Assembly (NCBI GenBank): GCA_008933995.1
Contig: WARS01000025.1
Span: 5,129,477 to 5,193,476 of the forward strand
Length of the DNA: 64,000 nt
Direction of reading: 5' to 3'
DNA from: Datnioides undecimradiatus
Taxonomy: Eukaryota; Chordata; Actinopteri; Lobotiformes; Datnioididae
Shown: piece after piece, positions 12,273-29,180 of the stretch
Layout: each line of letters begins with the position of its first letter
Numbering within the stretch: position 1 is the stretch's first letter
The notes under the pieces: model-generated
What the model saw: only the letters and a program-made list of their open reading frames with translations
Database searches by the model: none
Told to the model about the DNA's origin: nothing
Made by a program: the position numbers and the translations under genes

Positions 12273-14060
12273 CTGAAGGTGGGTGACAGGGCAATAAGGA
12301 CAGGGAGTGAACAGTAGGAAAATACAGTTTTTAGCCTAAAAGCTATAGACCAGTCAGTCAACTGTCAAAAAACAATAGTTTTCGCAATCCCCGAAAGAGG
12401 CAGCTGCAACATATCCCTTTCTAGCCAAGCAAAAGCCTTCAACAATCCATTAGATGCACACTCTAATGCACCTGCTTGAGGAATTTGCACATCAAAGTGC
12501 CCGCCAGTGCCTGTGCTGGCTGAGGACAATACGCACCTAACAGCCAAAGCTGTCCCCAGATATATAAAATGACTCAGCCACACCGCATTAAGACTCTTTC
12601 AAAGCACTTCGGTGTGGCTTCACAGCATGTTGGGCAACAGGAAGTCAGACAAGAGAATATGGCTGACTGTAACAAAGCCAAAGTATTCCTGTGTGAAGAC
12701 TTTCTTCAGGTCTTGATCTGTCATAAGTGGGTTTAAAGTACTGCAATGTTTATTTGCTACACTGCAACAAGGCTGAAGCAATTTTCTAGAAACTGAGATG
12801 TATACAGTGTAGTGTGTAATTAATTCCCTTACAGATTCCCACATGAAAACATGTTGAGTGTTAGTATTAAATGGATCAAAGCATGTTGAATTTTAATCCA
12901 AATTTGAGGGGTGTGTGCCAACAATGCATACCTCATTTCTGTTAATGAACATTCCTGCCTGTACTATGTGTGTGTGTGTGTTGATATACAAAACCAAATC
13001 ATCTCAGCCTATGCAAGCTGCTGCAACACTATATGACTGGACGAATTGAGGCTGCACAGAATTGTGAAATCAATAAGCATGGCTCAGTCAGATGCAGCTT
13101 TCTCTAGGTTTATGAGTCCATGTCCTCTTTATTATCTCATTAATACATTTTCTACAGCAGTCGAATCCAATTTACAGTACAACAATAAGGATTCATTTGA
13201 AGGAGTAGAACTGTGTTGATATATACTGCAGGATTTCTGGATGATAATGAGATAGTCTGCTATACTCAGTAGTCAGTCCTGCGGCATAAGTGTGCAACTG
13301 CTCACTGTCTTCTTCCCAATGGATCAAGGTCTAAGCCTCAACTATATGCCCTTATTTCCCCATTAAAGCCTTTACCTGCAACAGGTTTGATTTCCCAGAT
13401 TGTACCCATATTACCTTATGACGACTGCCAATCTACTTGACACAAACTCACATCTGTCGGTATCTGGTATTTGTGCTTTAGCATTCACACAAACAGATCG
13501 GAGGGTACCGTTTTGGACGTTCACCTCCCCATAAACCACCTGCACTGAGCCTTCTTAGCACAGCCATTAGCAAGCTAGTTTAGCATCCAGGGTAACGGGC
13601 AGTTTATTTACAGCTGCTTGCAACCATGGTTGTGTTGTACTGCTACTTTGAGGTTGGACAGTTACTTTAGCGCTTGTATAGATCACTTAACCGCTATATT
13701 TGTCGTTTGTAATGTCTGATGGGAAATAGCTTGATGTTAGCTAACTTAATCGTCATGTTTAGCCTATACGTATGCAACAAAACTAGCACAGCTCTGTGAC
13801 ACTATCGTTAACAGCTACCCTTATCTTTCCAAACCTTATTTTAACCCCTTATCTACCTAAGCAGCTCTGCAAGGCTGACATCATCGTTACAGCCTGTTGG
13901 CTACCGTGAAAGACTTTTCAGACAAACACATCACGGTCGCTACCTACCCAAGCTAACTAGCCAACAATGCGCAAGCAGACAGTGACGTTCCTGTCATTAG
14001 ACCACAAGACCGTTTGTTTCCACCCACAAACTGTCGCTCCCAAACCCCTCAGCTACTTAC
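12273..14060 (-). other. scyl2: scyl2 intron 1
   Basis: Bounded on the minus strand by the donor CATCAAG|GTAAGTAG (exon 1 ends at 14061) and an acceptor ACCTTCAG before 12272, about 20 nt upstream of the ATG at 12252. No coding exon, tRNA or clear transposon was recognised; a short (GT)n run lies near 12968-12981. Confidence 0.6.
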
Positions 14061-14215
14061 CTTGATGTGAAAAGGGCTCTCAGGTTTATTTCTTATAAAA
14101 AAACAGACTCTCAGCTATAGCGCTGTCAGTTATGGCTGTGAAGCACAGCCCCCATGTCTTCCAGTAGCATACGAAATGAGGTAGCTCAGTACGCTAGTGA
14201 ATGAACAGCCCTACT
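14061..14215 (-). promoter_or_regulatory. scyl2: Non-coding first exon and promoter region of scyl2
   Basis: On the minus strand a strong donor, CATCAAG|GTAAGTAG, ends at 14061. It joins a plausible acceptor near 12272 without needing coding sequence, so this should be the 5' UTR exon. The transcription start is not visible exactly; the right edge is set at the change to AT-rich DNA near 14.2 kb. Confidence 0.55.
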
Positions 14216-16572
14216 TCCGGGTTCTTTAATGGTGTCAGGTGCACCGACGTCACCTGTGTTTTTGCAATCACTCTATGCACAAGTAAATTATGCATTAGTC
14301 ATCTCTTCATTCCCAACATATATTTTCTAGATATATACACACATGAAATATAAATAAAATAGTTGATTCAAGGGACATTACCTCAAAGCAAATGGGATAT
14401 CAACAAAGAGCACAGATTTGTACAGAAATAACAAATGGCCTGTATTTTATAAAGTAATGCTACAGTGGTTTTATATCAGCTATGTTGTAACAGAATCAAC
14501 AGTTCTTAATCTCATCTTATCATGTGGAAGAGCAGCCAGAAATGGTTCTTTCATGTTATTAAGAAAAGTCACAAAAAAACTGTGATTGAAAATTGAAAAC
14601 TGAAATTTATGAAAATGCAAGCACGAAATTTATTATGATGAAAACAGATTTATATTATAGAATAATATTAAAACTGTATATTTTGTATTTTGACTTTGAA
14701 TTCAGGGCTTTTAATTATGATGGTGTGTTCTGTTTTTTTGTTTTTTCCCCAGACATCTTGCCTCTGCCTGGCATTTCTACATAAACTTGGATTGGATTAC
14801 TTCTTCCACCACTGGGACTTTACACCACACTAACACAACAAAAAAAAGCAAATAATTTAAATGTGTTAGCATATTTAATTATATTTAATTACAATACCAT
14901 ACCAAAGTAAGGGATCAAGTGTGATAAAAAATAATATTAACAGCAGTAATTAGCTGAATCTGAATCATGTAAAATACTCAATCGGGTCTCATGATTTCAC
15001 TGTTAAACTTAGAGGAATGTGGGGACAACATCTAGAAACACTGGAGGTCTCGGACCTCTCACACACACACACACACACAAACACAAAACAACAGCAAAGT
15101 CTTGTTTGACATCAATTAAACTTTTATTAGATTCATTATTCCAATAGAAAATAAAGCATGTTTCAGCATCGTAAAGTGCAATCTAACATGATTTTAAAGT
15201 ATGTGACGAACAAAAGATGCTGACTGGAATAATTTGGCAATAATTTGGTAAATTAATTTTTGTATGACCATGTCTTTAACGGTTGACAGAGTAAAACCCA
15301 ACAACCAAAGCACCAAGTTTAACCAAAATTAGTAGCCTAAAATAATATTAAGTAATTCATTTTTACAGAACTTCCATTAAAATGCATAATGCAAAGGCAA
15401 CCTTTCAAGTGAAATCCTAAATAGTTACAATTAAAAAGACATTTGACCAAGATACTGGCACTAAAAGCATCTTTAAACACTAAAATAAAATACCATTAAA
15501 AGTATTATATTAACCTGAGCTAGACTAATACATTATTGTACCCTTCCTGCTTTGATTTCATATTAGTGTTCATCTTCACAGAAAGATCTGCTTGCACCTC
15601 CGATAGAAGCAAGTTACATACAGTGTTATTTATTTACTTCACTCAGCTACATTAGTGTTGTGCTTAACAGTGTTTCTCACATACAGCATGCTACGATAAA
15701 ACTGAAAAACCAACTAAGAACAAAAACGGCCTTTATAATTCAGTTACTCTTCATTTGTAAAAATATTAATACCTGATCCAAGTGCACAGCATTTCTTCCA
15801 TATCCAAAGCCCCAATCAACCCAGCTTAAAAACCTGTTTAGGAAAACACATTAGCCTCATCTAAATACAACACCTGCAAAAAGGATATTAATTAGTCCAC
15901 CCTCGGTTCAATAATGGTCAGTATTCCCTTTTAAGTACTAAGTACATTTCTCTGTACTGTAATGTAATTTCATGCCAGAACAATCTAGCACATAAAAGCA
16001 AATGCCCTTTTTAAACATTATTCATCTTTATAACATAAAACCAGTGTCACTAATGAACATCTAAAAATGACTTCCCCTCACCAATCTGTTTAGGCATCTG
16101 ATGTCATAGTTAAGATATTTCATGCTAATAAACTAGTGCAAAAAAACTATGATTACAGCTGAAAATGAATCATCAAAAGAATGAGTCATCAAATTGTGAT
16201 ATTCATCAGACAGATAGTCCAGTGTTACAGGACAGTAAGAACTACAGTTTTAAAAGAATTATTTTAGGCCTCTAGTGACTTTATGGAATTTGGTGACGCT
16301 ACAGTCATGCTATTGTGCTGCAGCAGCACCATTTGTTTTCATTATAGAAATATCTGCACTATTGGTGTCAAAGCCTCGCCCCACGTAGACATAAGGTGAG
16401 GTTAGTGTAGTGAATTTCCAGTTTTTAAAGTGTAGAATGATAAAGACAGCATGTTTAATTCAACCAACGCTGTGCTTTAAATGATCACACTTCAGATTAA
16501 GTCTGTACCACCTAAGACGGGCTTTGTGAAGTGCACTTAAAAAGTCAAACCGCCCCCGTGCTGCTCTGTGTA
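14216..16572 (-). other. Intergenic DNA plus probable depdc4 3' UTR
   Basis: A minus-strand AATAAA (complement of 15123-15128) lies about 1.45 kb past the depdc4 stop and is the best candidate end for that transcript, so 15105-16572 is probably 3' UTR. From 14216 to about 15104 the DNA is AT-rich, with a short (AC)n run at 15060-15079 and no recognisable gene. Confidence 0.5.
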
Positions 16573-20599
<4,027 letters not shown>

Positions 20600-21053
20600 C
20601 ACGAGCTCGTCGTGTGACGTAAGCACGCTTCGTCTTGTTCTGCTTTCCTGAAACGCAAACGTGCTTCTTCTTCTTCTTCTTCTTGCTCTTCAAAACTCAG
20701 CGATGGACAGCTCGCTGCTGCCCTCTAGAGCAAAAAAACGTAATGCGACTATTTTACAAAGGTTATCGAAAGTCTACACATCTTTACGAAATTAAAGGTT
20801 TTTGAATTTAAAATACAACACTCTAAAATTCATGTATTGAGCTTAATCTTTTTTCATGGCAGTTGTGATCATCAAACATTCCCACACTCTAGAAAGTAAT
20901 GTCAAAATATTCATCTGCAGTTTTGTTCCTTGGCTTCATATCCATTCAGCACTGTAGCAGCTCGTAACCAGCCAGCCGGAACAGACAGTAAACTTGCCGT
21001 AATTTGAGTGCACAGCTATGGGCTTTTATTGTCATCCAAAGACAAGGAACGTA

Positions 21054-21136
21054 ATACAGCCAAGTAATAATACAATACAGGTGTATCCTGTATTGTATAC
21101 AGGTGTATCCTGTATTGTATTATTACTTGGCTGTAT
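21054..21136. repeat. Perfect 28-bp inverted repeat with nested direct repeats
   Basis: Bases 21054-21081 (starting ATACAGCCAAGTAATAATAC) are the exact reverse complement of 21109-21136. The 27-bp spacer holds a second partial copy of the arm, so the word GGTGTATCCTGTATTGTAT occurs twice in direct orientation. The structure could extrude a cruciform or fold as a hairpin in RNA. No coding potential. Confidence 0.9.
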
Positions 21137-22143
21137 CTCTCTTAGGGTGAATCAAACATTGCTAATCTTGAAAGTTAAATGAGTTACAGGCATCCATAGT
21201 ATTTATTTTCTTTGTTTTAATAACAAAATATCATTAAAAATGTAGAAAGTTAAAAAAGTCTTTCCCTAAATAGAAAGTATGGAGGGTGGATTACCGAGTT
21301 TCCATTGTTCTCCCCTTTTCATGCTGTCATTAGACATTTAGTTTAGGTGTGCAGGGTTGAAATTCAAGTGTCCATTGTTCTCCCCCTTTTACCTTGTCAT
21401 TACACAGTAGGTTTACGAGCCACTGGGGAAATTCCCACTGCATGTTTTTCCATGAAAAGGATATCGATTTCTATGCAGGAACAAGACCTTCCACTTTTTA
21501 GGTCAGGGCTATGGTTTGAAGCCACAGCTAGGCATCTGTACACGTTTCCCTGCTCTGGCTCACCATCGGAAAGTCTACACATGACTATCAAACAGATTGT
21601 TGCATCACTCGACATGTGCACAGTGTTCCCATTGAAGGTAATCTATTTCTATAAGCTGCACTCAGATTAAACTAATTATGAATAGCTGTTTAATTATTAT
21701 GATCTCACCAACCTGCTGTGCCTTCCTAGCTTACTATGACTACTGAATGGCTATTTGATCGTGTGTGTATCTGCTTGTCTGTGTGGAGACAGGTGTTAGT
21801 CAAAAACAGAGCCACACTAGCTGCACCTTAACTCAGTTATTGAGAGTAGTGCCGCAAACACTCTGCCAGGTTGTAATTCCTGCTTGGTCAGTTTGTGGTT
21901 CCAGTCTAACCAGTTTATACCGTTTCATAACCTGCCTCTGTTTTCTCTGTCTCTGGTCCCATGTTTCCCGTCCTTTGTCTCATCCGCCCTGCTATCCTGT
22001 CCCGGAGCTCTACATCTTCCAGCTCCCAGCTTTAGCTCCTGGCTCACAGTTTTCAGACCATGGCCCATTTGATGCCTGAGCTTCCCCAGGTCTCTTTCTA
22101 AGCCTCTACAATAAACAGCCTTTTCCTATAATGTCCCTGCCCC

Positions 22144-22600
22144 CAGTGGTGGAAGAAGAATCCAGATCTTTCACTTAAGTAAAAGTAAAACATTGTCATC
22201 CATAAGTACTCCATTACAACTAAAATACTGATATGAAAGTTTCAAAGTATTATCAGCAAGATTAATTTATAGTATCAGAATGCAGGGTGGCTCCATTCAC
22301 AGTTAACATTTTAAAGAATATAATGTGTCACTGTTTTTTCATATTATCATTCATCACTGTGGAGACAATGTTAGATTTTTCACATATTACTGGATAATAT
22401 ATCATATTGCAGCATATGCACTCTATATAAGCAGGCTGTACCATGTGTCTATATTCATAAAAAAGTAGCTGAAGCTGCCAGATGAATGTAGCTGAGTAGA
22501 TTTACTGATAAAATGCATTAGAGTGGAAGTATAAAGTGGTAAATTAGTATCTGGAATTGAGTCAGCTTTGTTGTACTTAAGTTACCGCTGTCTGTGCCCT
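22144..22600 (+). repeat. Degraded hAT-like interspersed repeat, second copy
   Basis: Begins CAGTGGTGGAAGAAG and continues with CACTTAAGTAAAAGTA. Near the right end it contains GTGGAAGTATAAAGTGG and TTGTACTTAAGTTACCG. The order matches the same abundant teleost repeat as at 20058, here shown from its other terminus. The right end has decayed, so its limit is approximate. Confidence 0.7.
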
Positions 22601-23739
22601 TGTCAATAACTTTCTAGTCTTGGGTCTATCTGTGCCACACTCCATGACAGCAATCCCCTCATGTTGCTGTAGATCTCTTGTGCTGTTTGTGCTGTAGATC
22701 TCTTGTGATCTCTTTGGTTTACTGCTTGTTATACTGCATAACTGCCACTGCAGTTATATTACTGACTACAAAGAAACTATTTATTCTGCACTACAGTGTC
22801 TGTTATTGCAGCACATAACCACAACTTCACAGCCACTGAAGACCTCCAGTAAAAAGTCTTTCTTGACCATTCAAGTAGATAAGCTGTGTGTCAACAGTCT
22901 GACGTCTGAAGTGCCACGTAAGGACACAAAGATATGGTAAGCCAGGACGGCTGGTGAGGGAGAGCTCAAGGCCATTTTGAATGTTCCAGCAGTGAAGGTT
23001 GGGGATTATCAACGTTTTTCAGCACTTTTCAGATTGAGTCAGAACTTTGGCGGGAATGTCAAAGATGAGAGTTGATGTGTGGGTTCCACGTGAACGCAAC
23101 AAGCATGGGAAAGCAAGTGGCCACTATTACGGAGCATCATCCTAGCATGGCGTCATACCTCAGAAGTACCTGCAAGCAGTTCTTTCAACCTACACAGCGC
23201 TTAGGCTTCTTGAGAGTTGAGGATGACAGCGGTTAGGGTTAAAAACCAAATCCCAGCAGCACAAGGTGGAGAAACAGGAATAACAGACTCTTGCTGGCTC
23301 ATCACAGCTGCCAGCTTTGAGACGTGTTTGTTATGAAACCGAGAACCCTGCCACTGAATCTGGATCTGGATCTACCTAACCACCTAACCATTGGACATGT
23401 AGCCCAGCATTCTTTTAGCAGCCTCTAACTGACTGAGCAGACCTGCAACACAACTTTTCTGTGTCAAAGACAAAGTGACTTGCATCATGGTGTCAGATCG
23501 AATCCAGTTAAGAAGCCTGAATCAGTACATACCACATACCAGTCATTACATGGGGCACCCGATTGCCTCCAGCTGAATACCAGGGATGTCTCAAAAATTA
23601 AACTTGGTGGGAACTCAAAAGACAGTTGTCAAGCAGACAGTCCTTTGTTCCAGAAAACAGCATTAAACATGAGCAGGCCGTTAGCAGAGAAGAGAAACAG
23701 CTGGCTAAGACTAGTTCACATACACTAATGGATCAAAAC
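22601..23739. other. Intergenic DNA, no recognisable gene
   Basis: Contains a short tandem duplication around 22668-22706 (two copies of TGTAGATCTCTTGTG). No reading frame resembles a known family and no clear transposon ends were seen. Confidence 0.4.
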
Positions 23740-23935
23740 TAGGCTCACAAGAAAAATTCACACAAAAGGATGCTGGAAGACATGTCACTAAGGACAAAGA
23801 TGGACCAGAATAGAAACAAGAGAAGACTGGCTAGATATATGCTGGGGAAGGGAACACAATGAGATATATTAGGGTGGGGCCAGGTAATCACAAAGGAGTG
23901 ATACACAGGAGATCAGATAGTGATGTTAACGTGAG
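23740..23935 (-). repeat. Interspersed repeat fragment, inverted relative to 24356-24723
   Basis: Read on the minus strand, this segment contains GTGATTACCTGGCCCCACCC. It differs at one base from the stretch at 24380-24402 read on the plus strand, in a similar surrounding layout. It is a decayed member of the same repeat family, about 0.5 kb away in opposite orientation. Edges are approximate. Confidence 0.5.
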
Positions 23936-24355
23936 TTGAAACAGGATGCAAGTAGCAGGAAACACTAAGGAATCATCAAACAGATCACATCAGGGACGTT
24001 TTCCTACAGCAGTGGCTACGAAAAGAAAAAGGTGTGGCACAATATGCAAATGTGCTGTCTGCGTCTGACAGACTCTCTCTGTGTGTTCTGTATAATGGCT
24101 AATTGTGTCTATCACCTGACAGAAATCAGTGTCCGGAGACAGTGTCCTGTCTTATTTCTCTCAGAGCGTTGCCTGGGGTGAAAGTGCCATACACATCTCT
24201 TGGTAGATGTTCAAAATCAAACTGCATATTTTTAATTTAAGTATGAAATCGGGTGAGCTGAATCTAGTTTAACTCAAAATGGTTTCGTATTTAGTATAAA
24301 TGACATTAAATGCTGCTGAAAACAGTGGCAGGCTAATTGATTTTGACTGGGGTGT

Positions 24356-24723
24356 GTGCTTTAGTATGACCCCCGCCTGTGTGATTACCTGACCCCACCC
24401 TAATGTGTTGCACCTGTCTCTAACTGTCTCCCCTGTCTTGTGTGTATATATACGGCCACCTTTACTCCCTGTCTTCGCCAGTTCGTCTTCGTCATTAGCG
24501 TACCATCGGCCTTCCTAGTGTGTTTTCCCTACGTGTATTTTCTGTGTACCGACCCGGCTCTGTTTTGTGATCACCCGCCTTAGCCTTACGATTTTGTACC
24601 TTCGCTTTTCTCGGCCTGCTCACCTGTGTACCGACCTTGCTTTCTAGATTTAAAGAGTTTGTTTGACCGCACCGTGAGTCTGTCTCCTGCCTTTGGGTCC
24701 TGCCTGACTGCTTGTTTGTGATA
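24356..24723 (+). repeat. Unclassified teleost interspersed repeat (solo-LTR-like or MITE-like)
   Basis: A GC-richer block runs from GTGATTACCTGACCCCACCC through repeated GTACCGACC words to CTCCTGCCTTTGGGTCCTGC and a GTGATAAC end. This arrangement is familiar from teleost repeats with GTGACA-type ends. No coding region. I cannot settle whether it is an LTR or a non-autonomous DNA element. Confidence 0.5.
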
Positions 24724-27342
24724 ACTTCACTCGTGCGTGAAAGGGTAAATGGCCGTGTGAGGGATCATTTCATGAGTGTAAACTGTGGCTGGAGGAAGTG
24801 GGGTTTTTTTTAATGCTAATGATGGAAAGCCAACCCGGGATTCCAGTGTAAGGGAGAGTATATGACAGTGTGCTGATCTGCAGCTTGTAGACGTGCCATA
24901 TGTAACTATGGATGAATGGATTTTTGGTGAAGGGACACTAAATATATATTGTAAAATATATATATTGGAAACCAAGAATGAGGAAATGAGGATTAAACAA
25001 TGCTGTGGTAACTGTGTAATTATGCTGAGTCATATTTAGAAGCGATGACATTTGGGTGCACAAGCAGCGAGACAGGGTCACTTGCTTGCCTCTGCTGCTT
25101 CTGCAAGAAAGAGAGAGATGTACAGGAGAGAGGCAAACAGGTTTATGGCTCAGGTTTTTAATGTAGAAGCGTGTGTACTGTTTTCTCATGTCTGATCACT
25201 AATGTGAAATAATGGTAGCATATAATACTGAATGGGCCCTGTGCGACAGGGGATTTACGTTTAGAAGACACTATTAAAACAAGCCATTGACTCACTATGA
25301 ACACAGTTTATGACAACCTTGCTGAAATACCAAGCCACAATAAGGAACTATTTGCTATTCAAACTTACTGCAAAACTTTAACCCACACATTGACTTACTT
25401 TCAAAACAGGCCTTTTTTTTTTGATTGCACAGCCATTGTCCAAGAAATCAAATGTAGCAGTTCAAGTTTCAGGTGTACAGCTGTCTTTTCTAATCTCTGA
25501 GAAAATCCCAACTTAATTTAATGTGAGTGTGGACAGGCACTGTTTATTCATTCAAGTGTCTACATGATTGTGAGACTGTGCGAGAGATTGTCAGAGCGTC
25601 TGATGCTTATCAGTGGTTGGGACGTTTATGTGGTCTGGTACACAGTCTTAACACACAGAGACACAAAGACATGTGGTTTTCTTTTGCTAACTGTAGAGCT
25701 ACACTGTGAGGTGATGAGACCAAATATTGTTCTGCAATACAGTTTAATCAGCACACGACAGAACACGACAGCAGCATTTAAAACCTTGAACGATAAGAGT
25801 ATTGCACATTTCAAATATACATGAGTGGTTGGATTACAAGTAGTTCCTGCTTGCAGAAGGAGTGTAATATTAATTGTATTGTTTGACTGTGTAGTGGCCT
25901 TTTTAAAGGTAATGACTCATTTCCATTTCACTTTAAAAGTCACACTTGCTTATGCGGCAAAACATGGCCACATAGTGGTTCAATGTCAGTAAGTACGAGG
26001 AACCGTAACAGGTTCTCAAGCACAGATATTCAAGCTAGCTAGCTAGTTGATGAATTGAGCATTTTACAGCTATCTGAACACATTTCATCGCCACAGAGTA
26101 GACTTATGTTGCATTTATGTCCCTTTTAGAGAAATCTCCGACTGCGCTAGCTCATGACTGTGTCGTGTTTGTGCCCCTTCAGTTTTGCATACTTTGAACA
26201 CCTCTGCTACTCTGTGAGGCATTCTTTTCGGTCCCCTCATGCCTTTGAGATGCTCACCTCCATTAAATCCACTGCTGAGACTGTTTTCACTCCTCCAACT
26301 GCAATGATAGCCCCGAACTGAACACATGTCAGGCAACAATTTGAACTATTGACCTTTTACATAATACGTTTTGTCAGAACAAAGTAACAGTGAGTTATAA
26401 AATTCAAATGACTTTAAATTACTTTTAATTTAAATTAATTTACTGTAAAGGAGACGGGACTAACCTCGACCCCCTCACCCCAAACTGACATGACGATAAG
26501 TTTCCCAGATGCAGCACAGCGCAATCCCTGACCACTAACATGCTTGTATCCTTTCCTAAGCCAAATCTGAATTCAGCTAAGAAAAGCTATCTAATCGATC
26601 AGTAACCGGGCTAACGTCACACAGCATAGTTTTCTGGATGTTTTTTATCGACTTAAATTAAGCTAAATATAAATCACTAGTCATTACAGTTATAATTTGT
26701 GTTGCTATTATACTGTATTTTCTAAAGGGGAGTGAAATCTCAACACGCAGCATTCAACAACCTCAGATAGCAAAAAGCACCCTTTTGCAATTTGACCATG
26801 TGCAAATTGCATCTGTGAAATTGTTTTTTGTGTTTTTTTGACTTCCTGTTTGATATCTAATGCACAGCCTCAGTCTGGTGTGAAATATCGTGCCATTATT
26901 TTGCTTCATACATGTAATATATATGTGTCTTGCTTCCTCTTACTATCTAACAACTATTTCATTACTTTTTTCACAGAGGGGAAGGTCAACTTTGTATTTC
27001 CTCCTGTGCTTTGTTGTGAACTTTTCACAAAATCTGATTTAAAAAGCTGGAGTTTGTGCAACAAATGCATTAAACAGACATCTTTAAAAAATAGAGAGCG
27101 TTTTTTTTAATGTAATTTTACTAAATAAAGTAAACAGAAATGGATCAAATGTTGATTCTCATTTCGATTTGGGTTAGGCAAATTGCTCCTTGTCTTCCTG
27201 ACTATCTGGTTGGGTGAGTTTTTCGTTTTCAGTTCAGTTCCTCTAGCGTGGGTTTCACACACCAGCTTTTCGTGTTTTTCGGACCCAGAGAGACATCACA
27301 GTGGATAAAGCGGTGGATACAATCTAAATACTAAGGGTTGAC
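24724..27342. other. AT-rich intergenic DNA
   Basis: No exon, RNA gene or well-defined transposon was recognised. Small features only: an (AT)-rich run near 24943-24964 and AGCTAGCTAGCTAG near 26034-26047. Confidence 0.4.
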
Positions 27343-27606
27343 GAAGGGGCAATAAAACAGGCAGGCTGGGAGAAACAGACAAGACTAGCAAGTGGTTCAC
27401 GAAGAGAGTGATGACACATAATTACTAGAGACCATGGGAGAAAACAGGTTGATCTCTTAGTCGATAAACTTGTTGAAAGCCATATTTGCAAGTTGGCAGG
27501 CATGAGCTGATCAGAGTCAGGTGCATGCTGAGCAAAGCCTGGACTACGGAAGGGAGGGCCACGCCCACGCCAAAACAGACAGACACACATGACGCCCGAC
27601 CGTGAC
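27343..27606 (-). repeat. Interspersed repeat with a TGTCACGGTCGGGC end
   Basis: On the minus strand the block begins TTGTCACGGTCGGGCGTCAT. It continues through GGCGTGGCC, GATCAGCTCATGCCTGCC and ATCACTCTCTTCGTGAACC, and ends near a GCCCCTTCGTC. The sequence style matches dispersed teleost elements with TGTCACG termini. It carries no intact ORF. Family name not assigned. Confidence 0.5.
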
Positions 27607-28289
27607 AAGGACAATTCAAGGAAACTGGAGAATGGCGCTGCTGGCCGTGGCGTCAACTTTGCAAACAATTTCTGCAAATTCCACCTTTGTCAAATAGACA
27701 ACCTCGATCAACACCAGTTTCACGCCTGCAATATAAAAGCATACAAAAGTTGGTTTTACAGCGTGCTCACCGAGACTAAGTTTACTTACCTATAGAATGC
27801 ATCTTATCTGTAACCTTTGCCAGTCTGCCTCATCCTTTGTGTGAAGCAGTTCAGCCAGGGACACCCTTTGTTTCCGGTGTTGCTACGTGACTAAAAATAT
27901 TAATACTGATAATTTAACCTACACCGATTAATACTGATTGGACTTTTATGATCGTCAGGTTTCTGTGAGTCTGTGTATGAACGGCCAGGCGAAGGTAAAG
28001 GATCCCGATAAATCAATCTTAACAGGAAATAACCGGCATTGCGTTTACAAGAACAGTGACACCTAATTAAAAACGCTCGAGCGCTTAAGATAAGAAACAT
28101 GATAATTAATGTTACATTTATAATACTGACACCTGTTCTTACATATGGACGTCTTGTCCGGTGCTATATATATTCTATTTTTGTATATTGTTTCCCTCGA
28201 AATTAAACTAAGAAGTGTGTAGATCATAAGACCATACAACATAAGTTGGACTTTGATGCGCGCAAAACAGTGTCTCCCCAGTGTCGGTG

Positions 28290-28826
28290 TCAGATGTAAA
28301 CAAGAGCAAACCGGGTTTCGTTTCCTGCCGTCGGGAAGAAGAATGCGTGATTGCTGCCCCTGATGCATCGTGCGTGGTTGTCGGGTGACGTCCTATCACC
28401 GCGGCGAATTGCCAGCTTATGATCAACCAGCAAGTGCCGCACCATCAGATGGGACGCATATGAATGAATTATTGACGAGGTTGAACGAGTCCATCCGCAC
28501 AACGGACCCCCATAACGGCCCTGAGGACGGTAAGAAGGAGACAAAACGATGGTGGGAAGAAAGAGGTGGGAGGGAGGTTGTCCAGTGCGAAAGCAAGGGA
28601 GAGACGGAGGCTATTCCTAGGGAAGTGAAGTACTGAGGTGTGGTCCTGCGCCTGAAACTTCCCTGATAGCTCCAATTAACGCCGGCCATTTGAGACTCGT
28701 ACTCAGATGTCAAGAGAGAAAGGGAGAAGGAGGTTTGAAGGATCCACACAACCAGGAACAAGTCTGCAGTATTTTCTTTTTTCTTTCTTTTTTTTGTTTT
28801 AAAGTGTTTCTTCAACGTCAAGGTGA
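28290..28826 (+). promoter_or_regulatory. Candidate promoter and first exon(s)
   Basis: A CpG-richer patch contains a CRE-like TGACGTC (28387-28393). Two donor-like sites follow: GAGGACG|GTAAGA (exon end about 28529) and AACGTCAAG|GTGAGA (exon end about 28821). An ATG at 28461 opens MNELLTRLNESIRTTDP before the first donor. If that exon were joined to the fucosyltransferase exon at 30605, the frame would hit TAG at once, so it could only be 5' UTR or a short upstream ORF. It may equally belong to no gene. Confidence 0.3.
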
Positions 28827-29180
28827 GATTACTGTTATCTTATACTTATCACAATACTCGCTCTATGGCCCGGTTATGGCGCAACATATAGAGAGCCTGT
28901 GTTAAACGTAACTTTTAATGCCCTCTGTATTGATCACAACTGGGAATAGCTTTTCTTTTACAGGTCCATTACTCTCAACGCACCTACATCAGCGACTCAT
29001 AAAGTCCGCTAGTGTTTTCCTTTATTCTCTGGAACGGTGAATACTAGTTTCCCGATTATTCAATTCGGTTTTTTGTTCTGTGAACTTCCGACAATAGTGA
29101 AAACAGGGACTCACAATTTCCGATTGAATTATTTTTTTATTTTTTGTTCAAAATAACTCAAATGATTATTAAGTCTTTAA

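Noticed and set aside
28423..28821. 132-codon minus-strand frame
   Set aside because: No recognisable domain, no consistent splice partner, and low-complexity T/C-rich content.
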